Positions 47,001 to 56,000 of a stretch of DNA of 64,000 nucleotides are shown piece after piece; the first letter of the stretch is position 1, and each line of letters starts with the position of its first letter. The notes below the pieces were generated by a model that was not told where the DNA came from, searched no databases, and saw only the letters and a list, made by a program, of their open reading frames with translations. The stretch lies in the NCBI GenBank assembly GCA_035610835.1, contig CM069448.1, positions 31,219,583 to 31,283,582 on the forward strand. Direction: 5' to 3'. This DNA comes from Ophiura sarsii. Lineage: Eukaryota > Echinodermata > Ophiuroidea > Amphilepidida > Ophiuridae. The position numbers and the translations under genes were made by a program.

Positions 47001-50000
47001 GGGAGTTCTCCAGCCTCTTGATGGTGGTCTTGTACCGACAATAATTGGGAAAATTCAAGATCTTAACTCTGTCTCGTGTTTCGTCATCTCCTGGAAGTAT
47101 AGAAAGAAAGAAAGACAAACACAGATTAAGAAAAGCTTGTGGCTATTATAGGCTATAGGATACGTTCTCCACACATAAAATCACCAAACTTAAAATGGGG
47201 ACAATTAACAACTTGGGTATGTTTCTTCAGTGACAGTCGTTTCTTTGACAGAAGGTAAAAAAGACCTCAATTAGCACAATGTTCGTGGCAATGCTACAAA
47301 GGGAGGGACTGCCTTCTTCCTCCTTCACTTTCCATCTCCTATGATATTACACCATTGTATTATCATATCATAAATCTTCCTTCTTTGATGATTTCTATTT
47401 GTCCCTTGCACAATACAGTTCTAACCATAAAACCATTGTATTACAACCTCATCTTGATGACTCAATCAGTCAAGTCATGATATTTATAAATACAGCAGCC
47501 AATGACGCACCATTAAAATGTTATTCACAACATCACTCTCATTGATCTTCTTAGTACATTGTGGAAAGTGCATAGCGCCCTCATATATATTTACAGCTTT
47601 GTGACTCTGTCTCAAATAACAGAAGGTGAAGCTTTGGAAAAGTTTGGAAAACTATATAGTGCCCTCATAGCTATTAATAGCTCAGTGATGTTGCCCTTTG
47701 CTTAGCATGAGGTAAACAGGCATAACCTGTCAGCATGTACATGTATTGTAAAAGTGGCAATTTTTGCACAATTAACTTTTAGCACTTTGCAGATTCTCAA
47801 CTGTTTTGTGTTTTAAATGCACTATTTGTAGTTTCATCACATAGACCTATACGCAAAAGAAACATATTTGTGTGCTATGTTATTTTCGCAATAGCTGGTT
47901 CAGCACGAAAAGTCCGAAAATGAATATACATGTAGCACAAAGATTCCCACAGTATTGCAGGACAACAGATCATAATAACCAAGTCAGTTTGCACAGGACA
48001 TTGAACTACACAAGTTATGCTTTTACAAACCGATAATTGTATTTAGAATCTAAATAGATTACACAATTTTGTTTAGCTAAACAAAACATTGATCTAAACA
48101 TTTACCAATTTTCGGGAGAAAATGGACCCATATGTTTACCAAAAAACCCATAATTTTCCTATATATTAGACAGATTTTGTTAAAATGTCAGCGAAATCCA
48201 GCAAAATTAAGGATTTTAGACCCATAAATTTACCCAAAATGGCTTTGAAAAGGAGTCATCCATTTACCAGAGGGTAAAAAATGGGACCCCATTTGGCGGC
48301 ACATCTCCGTAACCTCATATCCAATAAGTAAACCCCCCTGGTTTATTACAATTTGTTCTTAAATTACATAATTTTTTCAAAAACATTTTGAAATGTTTTA
48401 ATAATGTATGAGCATTCTTGTGTGTTGCCTTACATACGTAGAAATTAATTATCAATATTTTATCATATTGAGCCATCCATAATTCACACTACCTAGGTAC
48501 GCATATTACATTCTATCATGAAAATGGCAGTCACAATTTTTTGCAGCACATATATATTGCATTCGGTGAAGATTTAACATAAAAGTTGACAATTATTTTT
48601 TTATAAGAAAATTGAAAATTATAATTGAAATCTTTGGCACTCATTTGAATTTAATTCATGTCTCTTCCACTATTTATGTACATCATTAGCATACCCCATT
48701 CACGCATTACAGTACATTTATAAATACACGTTGGATAGTGTAATTTTAATTATCTCACTGAAAAAATAATGACTTGTATAATATAAAGATTTCAGTAAAT
48801 AGAAATCTGTCTGCATATGAATACCTACAATAAGACGGCCCTATTCAGTTTGTCTTTATTTGCACTATTAAACTCTATGATGGCAACATTCCAAAGCGGG
48901 CTGTTCTCAACAGGAGGCCTGAATTGAATACAATTATGTTTATCCTCTATATAAATCAAACATAACAATAATATTTATCCTTACTATAGATCCTAGAAAT
49001 TAATATGCAGCATTTAACTTCATAGCTTTCACAAATTCAAAAAGTTGTTTTTGTTATAATTTTAGACGCCCTGGAAAAATTAGACCTCGCAATACAAAGG
49101 TGGTGGGTTCAGGGGGGGGGGGGGGGGGGTACTTACTACTTAGTTTATATGAGGTCACATGGATGTGCTGCCAATTAGGGCCCCATTTTTCATCCCTCTG
49201 GTAAATAAATGACCCCTTTTCATAGCCATTTTTGGTAAATTTATGGGTCTGAAAAACTATTTTTCACCGACATTTTAGCAAAATCTGTCAAATATGTATG
49301 GACATTATTCAGATTTTTGTAAATATATGGATCCATTTCCCCCTGAAAATTGGTAAATGTTTGGGTCAATTTTCATTTTGCTGGCAGCACATCCCTACCC
49401 CTACCCCCCTACCCCTCAAGTCTTCCTATGGTCAATGTGTTGTCACTGTTGTGCTCATGAGTAATATCTATAGCCAGGTGTGCACTGGTTTCTACAAGTA
49501 CTGGGAAGGTAACGGACTTGTTTGAAGTGTAGCAAAACATTTTAGAAATTAGTCAAGTCTGGCACAATTGCTCCCAAATAGAGAAGAGCACTCTGCTATT
49601 AGTGAACAGGATTGACCACCTTCACTGCTTTTGCTCCGTAGTAGTTTTAATACAGCCCATGAAAAAAATTGTTATAATCTATTTTACAAATATAAACAAA
49701 CACACCTGAGGAAAAGAACCCAATCCCTTTAAACAAATTGATCTAAAATGTGGAACATTTTTGAAAAGCTTTCCGAGCACAGAGGCATCAACAAACAAAA
49801 TGAATTATTCGCTTGGCCTAATCCCTGGTTGGTAACGGTACAGGTCAACCAGTCTTTCAGTAACATGGGGATAATGGTGGTAGATTACTCAAATATTTTG
49901 GTCATGTTTACTTTCATTCTTGTATTATTATACACAAATGCTCCTTGATTTGAGCATTATTCAGAACGATTTATTTTACTATGTGATCACTCTCACACAT

Positions 50001-53000
50001 TATTGTGTTATTTATGAAGTGATTAATTCCTCTGTAATTACACTTAAAATTCATAAGGTGGTCGTTTAATATCATATTGACCACCTAAAGGCAACATGGT
50101 AAAATACCTGGTTAAAACTTCATTCGAGAATGTGTAAGTATGTTAAATTTAGATATTTAATTAAATTTAAGTCAAATTTACCAAAATGAGGTGTTTAATA
50201 TTTGCTGACCTTTGCTGCAAATTAATAGACTAACAAGACTGATTTAATGTCAGGGCTATTGCATTACTGATCTGAACAGCACCTAACTCCTGACTCCCAA
50301 TTACCAACAAAAACAGCGCCATAATTCATGCACCAGAATTTACACAGAAATAGACATACACTGAACTATTGACCCAATCTGTTACTGGGATTGCTATGAT
50401 ATGATTCTTCCTTTTGAATAGTAAAATAAAACACCACATAAAATGGCACTTTAGGTCAAAGTTCCATGATTGTACTTTTCGAGAGCTTAGTGCCACAAGG
50501 TTCTATCTCTAATAGCTGCTATTTGTTATATATGGGCTATAGCATCTATGCTGAGCGATTGGTAATATACTGAATGTAACTTAGAGCAGCTATTGCAGAT
50601 ATGGTCATTTTGTTCAAATACCTCATGTGAAATCTGTAATAGCTGCCATATGTTATCAGGGCTCAAAATACATGGGGGGGGGGGAGGGCAATTAGCCCCC
50701 AGTTTTTACAAAATAGCCCCCTGAGAAAATGTTGGCCTATGGTAAAATAAAATAAAGGGGGCAATTTTGGCAGAATTTGCTCAAAATAGCCCTCATAGCC
50801 AAAAAGGTATTTTAACCTCTGTATGTTATACACTTTTGGTGCTATATGGTATACCATTGTGAGAATGCAACTTTCCACATAGCAGCCATAACAGATAGGG
50901 CCTTGTGGCATATCATTTTGAGATTAATTCAGTAATTCAGAGAAAGGTATAGGACCCCCAGACTTAAATAAAGAGAACCAAGGGTGTGGCAATTTGTTTT
51001 CCAGCGAAGACGTCAGTAATGTTATTTATTAATAAATGATGATATACATTCTAAATTTTGAAGAAAAATAAAAGAAATTAAGAAACTCTTTGACAATAAA
51101 TATTAATTTAATTCAAGGGGGAAAAATCTCACTTTTATTAAATATTGAATTGGATAATTATTTGACTCCTGGCAGTCTTGCATACATATACTGATTTTTG
51201 TTTTCTATCAGTTTTTTATAGAAAGTACTTCAAATTTTAAATTTGTGGCTATAATTGTGTATGGTTACAAAACTAACAGAGGGCTAATAGAGTAACAGAC
51301 TGTTTTTATGTCCATTGAACTCACTTAACCTATATCAATTATAATTAAATCTGCAAGGCCGATGACAAATCAAAGCAAGACTTCAATAGAAAATAAAGTC
51401 TTTATTTTCAAAAGGAAAATAGTTTGGCATAGTTGATATCCTGTCTTCTCACTAATTCTGAGTCATGACTAGCTTACATGAATACTCAAATTCTAGTAGT
51501 AGATATTGAACATAACATGTTTCTCTATTTAGAAAGCATTGAAACAGGATGACTGACTAAGTAATAGGACTTTCTGTGCGGTTACCGAGAATGTGGAATC
51601 TTGGAATTGTATTCAAATTATGGTAATTATTATTCCAAATTGCTCAACATGGAAGCATTTAAACAAACTGGAGTTATTAGTGGCCTATTACTCATACTAG
51701 GATTGCCATGATTATACCACACAATAAAGATTTAATTATCCGATTATTTGCCAATAATGGGACAGTTTTGGCCTCTTGTAATTATTATAAATAGTTAAAA
51801 TTCCACAAAACACTTTCACAAATCATTTGTAATATTTTCAATTGTAAAAGTGATATTGTTTATCCTACTTCCATACCATTATTCTCTTCAACTTTGTATT
51901 GATCTTTTTAAAAAAAACTTGGGCGCCTGAGGTCACCGGTTAGAATCTACCTTCAGCCAAATTTTCTTTGCAAATTGTTGTTTAAATTTGTAATGATAAC
52001 ATACCTAGTCAGTTTATCTGTAATAGGGCCTATATATTTAACAACAAAAATATCGTAAATTTTTGTAAGTAATGCTGTCTTGAGAGAAAACTTAATTATA
52101 TTATCCTGCAAAATTATGAGTCATGTCTGCCTTTATCTTTTATGCATCAGGTGTGCGGTGCGTGTGTGTCTTGAAACTGTCTGTTGCAAGTAGGATATTA
52201 AAAACACACTATTATATAATTTCTCAAAATTACAACCACAGATTTATTTTTTGTTATAATTGTAATTTGGTTCATAATTTCGTCAATCTTTCAGGTGATT
52301 AGTAATTTAGTATGCATGAACTCTAACCTCATCCTAACCCCAATCTTTTCCTTAGCCCTAAACCTTACCACCAACTTTCATGCATATTACACGAGAGACC
52401 CCAACTCATTGTGATGACTTTTAAATATTATGATGACTTTAAAATATTTTGTGCCTTTTTTAAATGAAATAAAATTATCTGTACTCTACCGGATTTATTG
52501 CTGGGTTTTATTATGTTGGTTCACTGGTCTTTACTGGTTTCTATTAGAAAATAAGTTTTATTTCTATGTCTGTAGTTTTAAGCTTTGTAACATATTTTGT
52601 GGGCAATTGTGTATATTTTCTTGTAATTATCTATTGTGTGTATCTTGTAAAGCGCTTGGAGATCTTACGTATCAAGCGCTTAAATAAATGCTGTGTCATT
52701 ATTATTATTAATTTATTGTCAAATACTTCAACAAATGAATTAAAATTAGAAGCCAGAGATAATAATGGTCTGGATTTTGTTTAACTTTTCAATGATCATG
52801 TATGGATGGTTTGGGCAATAATAAATAAATTAGATGCAGACATCTTTAGTCAATTACGAACCTTAATAATGTCTCTACCCTCTACGAAGTACTGTAAAAG
52901 CCAATATTTTTGTGTAAAGATATTTTCGCGCATTTTGATATCATAGACATTTTGCGAATTGTTTTTTTCACGGGCGACCTTCCGAATGCACTGCATGAAT

Positions 53001-56000
53001 GTTGAAAACAATATTTTTGCGGAAAAATATTTTGCAAAAAAAAACACCACCTCGAAAATGTTAGCTTTTACAGTAATTGGGCTCCTTACAATCATCAAAA
53101 TCAAACTATATTTTGAATTATTATTAAATTCAATGAAAAAATACTTTAATAGAATTCGCCCAAACTTGCAACAAAATAATTCTTGAAATGTAACCAAATA
53201 CAGGAACAAATCTTTTTGAAGAGCACTAAAATTTAATGAGAAACTAATTAATATGCAATTTGTTTCTAAAAATAAAATAAACATGATTTTTAAGTGATCA
53301 AATACACACTTTCTCAATTTATTCTGTGTGACATATAAATAGCATTAACCAACTATGTCACTTGCAATTCATTTCACGTAACAAGGGTCGTCTTATGTAT
53401 GAAACATCTATAGAAGGGGCCCAAAGAGGGTGTCGACCATTATTTCCAAGTACCGCTAGCTAGCTGTGATCAATATCTCTGTTGTAAATACAACTGCTGC
53501 TACTACTAAAGAAAAGTCACGCTCTTAAGTTGGAAACTTTCCAAACCTGAATTATAGTCCTGCGCATTATTATGTCAAGTGTGCCAGTGTCTAGTTATTT
53601 TATTTTTATGAACTGATAAAATTGGAAGTCTGTGTTGAGTAATAAGCTTTGTAAATCATGTTTTTATTTAACATTGTAGATTTAATGTACTTTTCTTCCA
53701 AAGTAGGCTAAAAATGCAAACAAAGTACTTCCTAATTTGTCAACTTAATGTCTTATTAGTTTCATCAACAACAAAAACATTTATTGGCTTACTGGTATAT
53801 TTCCCGGTGGGGGGGGGGGGGGTACTCGGATTTGGTTTGGATTGGTTGGGGTGTGCCGCTGGAGATTCAAAACCCATACCCATTTTTAGGGGTTATTTCG
53901 GTACCCATTTTTAGGGGTTTTGCTTCATTTTAGACCAATTGTTTGCAAATTTTTGGGAAAATAGACCTAATTTTTGCAAATTTTTGCGAAAATAGACACA
54001 AATTTCGCGAAAATAGACCCATTTGTAGAAAGTGACCCCATTATTAGGGATATTCAGCACAAAATCATACCCCATGTTTAAGGATTTTGTGCCCAAAAAG
54101 CTACCCATTAGAGCGGCACACCCCCATATACCGTCTTGGGTGAGTACCCCCACGGGGTATATTTGAATCATATCCAAAACAAGCGATATTCAAATTCTTT
54201 GACTGCTAACCCTGTATGAATCTGAAAATTATTATTTTGTACTAAAAACAATATATTTAAAACAGAAGGAAGGATATCACCACAAAATAAATACTTTCAA
54301 ATTCCCTACTTGCAATATTTTCAAGAACAAACGTATTCAATCTTTTCACATTTTTAAAATCAAAACTATACCAATAATTCCTTATATTTTTTTTAATGTA
54401 CAGAAATTATTCAGTCAAGTGGGAATTCTCTTTGATTGCTTTTGATGTTTTTATCTGTTCAGATTTTCAATCTATAGTTGAAGACATTTTATCTTATGAG
54501 GCCACCCACTAGCCCGTATTATATTATTCATGTATTCTTGTTACGAAAGCTACCTTAAAAGTGGCATTTTTCGCGCGAATAATTTGATGTGATTTGCAGA
54601 TTTTCAACTGTTTTGCATGTTTTTAAATTAGCAGTTTGTAGCTACATCACATACATCTATACTCAAAAGATTAGTTGTGTGTCATAATTTTTTCGGTAGC
54701 TGGTTTGCCTAAAAAGCACAAAAATAAATGTAGCACAAAAGAAAGTCCACTTTAACAGTAGATAGTGCAAAACTTTACAGGTAAAAATAATTATGTTCTA
54801 ATAAACATAATAAAAATGTATTTAATTAGAAAAGGGAAAATGATCCAAAATTGTTGCCTTGGTTATTTCTACGAATATGATGCCAAAGGGCAGGTAATTT
54901 TAACCAACATGATCAAACTTGAAAATTGAAAATTGTGTGATGATTATGCATAACTTGTACTTGAGCATTTATTAAGGGTAAAATCTTTCAATTAAAGGTA
55001 GATGACCCGATCACATTTCCAATTTTCAACTTGAAGTTTTCTATTCTACATGAAAGGTCATCCTTAAAAATGTCGTGTTCCAAAGTTTGAGTTGCATAGC
55101 TCTAATGGTTCTTATTTTAGACGCACAAGATGCTGTGAACTGTACCCATTGAGTTGTACACAAACTATATCGGTGGTATACCACCATTCGCGGTAATTCG
55201 ACGTTATTTCATCGATTTCTCCGTAATTATACCGATTTAGGCCGTCAAATTTCAGTATGATGATGAGAAAAATACGAGCTTTCATATGATATGAAAATCT
55301 CCGTATGTTTGAAATAATTCTGTGTTACGAAAATGTGATCGGGTCATCTACCTTTAATATCCACCACATATACTAAGAATCTTCTAGCTTTTAGAACAGA
55401 AACACTCCACAAATATTCAACCTGCTGGGATTTAAATAAAAACAATGTGTTTTAAAAATACAGAAAAAAATTGCTGGGAAATAAACCCTGAAATTAATAT
55501 GATAATTGTATTACAAATTGACCAGCCCAGATCCCATGTTAAAAACTGATAAACAATGTGGATTTTTTGTGGCCTAAAATAAAAATCTTGAGAGTGGGTA
55601 AACAGGAAACAATATAATTACAATTTTTTCATCATCATGAACATCATCAATTTACCAAGTTCAATTCCCTACATACAAACAGATTACAAATGTCACTGAA
55701 CTTCACCTCTTCACTGAGGCTATGATGATGAGATTTATAATAAATGACTCAAATCCGATTGCATCCAGGGTCCGCCAATTACATGTATAATAGCTTCAGA
55801 TTGATTTATATTCATTGTCTTGTCCCCCTTTTCAACTTATCAGAACAGAAATGAGCTTAATCAGTCATTATTTCGGAACATACTTTGTGATGTAGTATTT
55901 GCAGCAAATGAATAGTTGCCATGGGATTTGTTGACATAGAATTAACTTATTTTTCAAAATCATGACGAGGTACCCTATACTTCATTATTTAACTCTGTGT

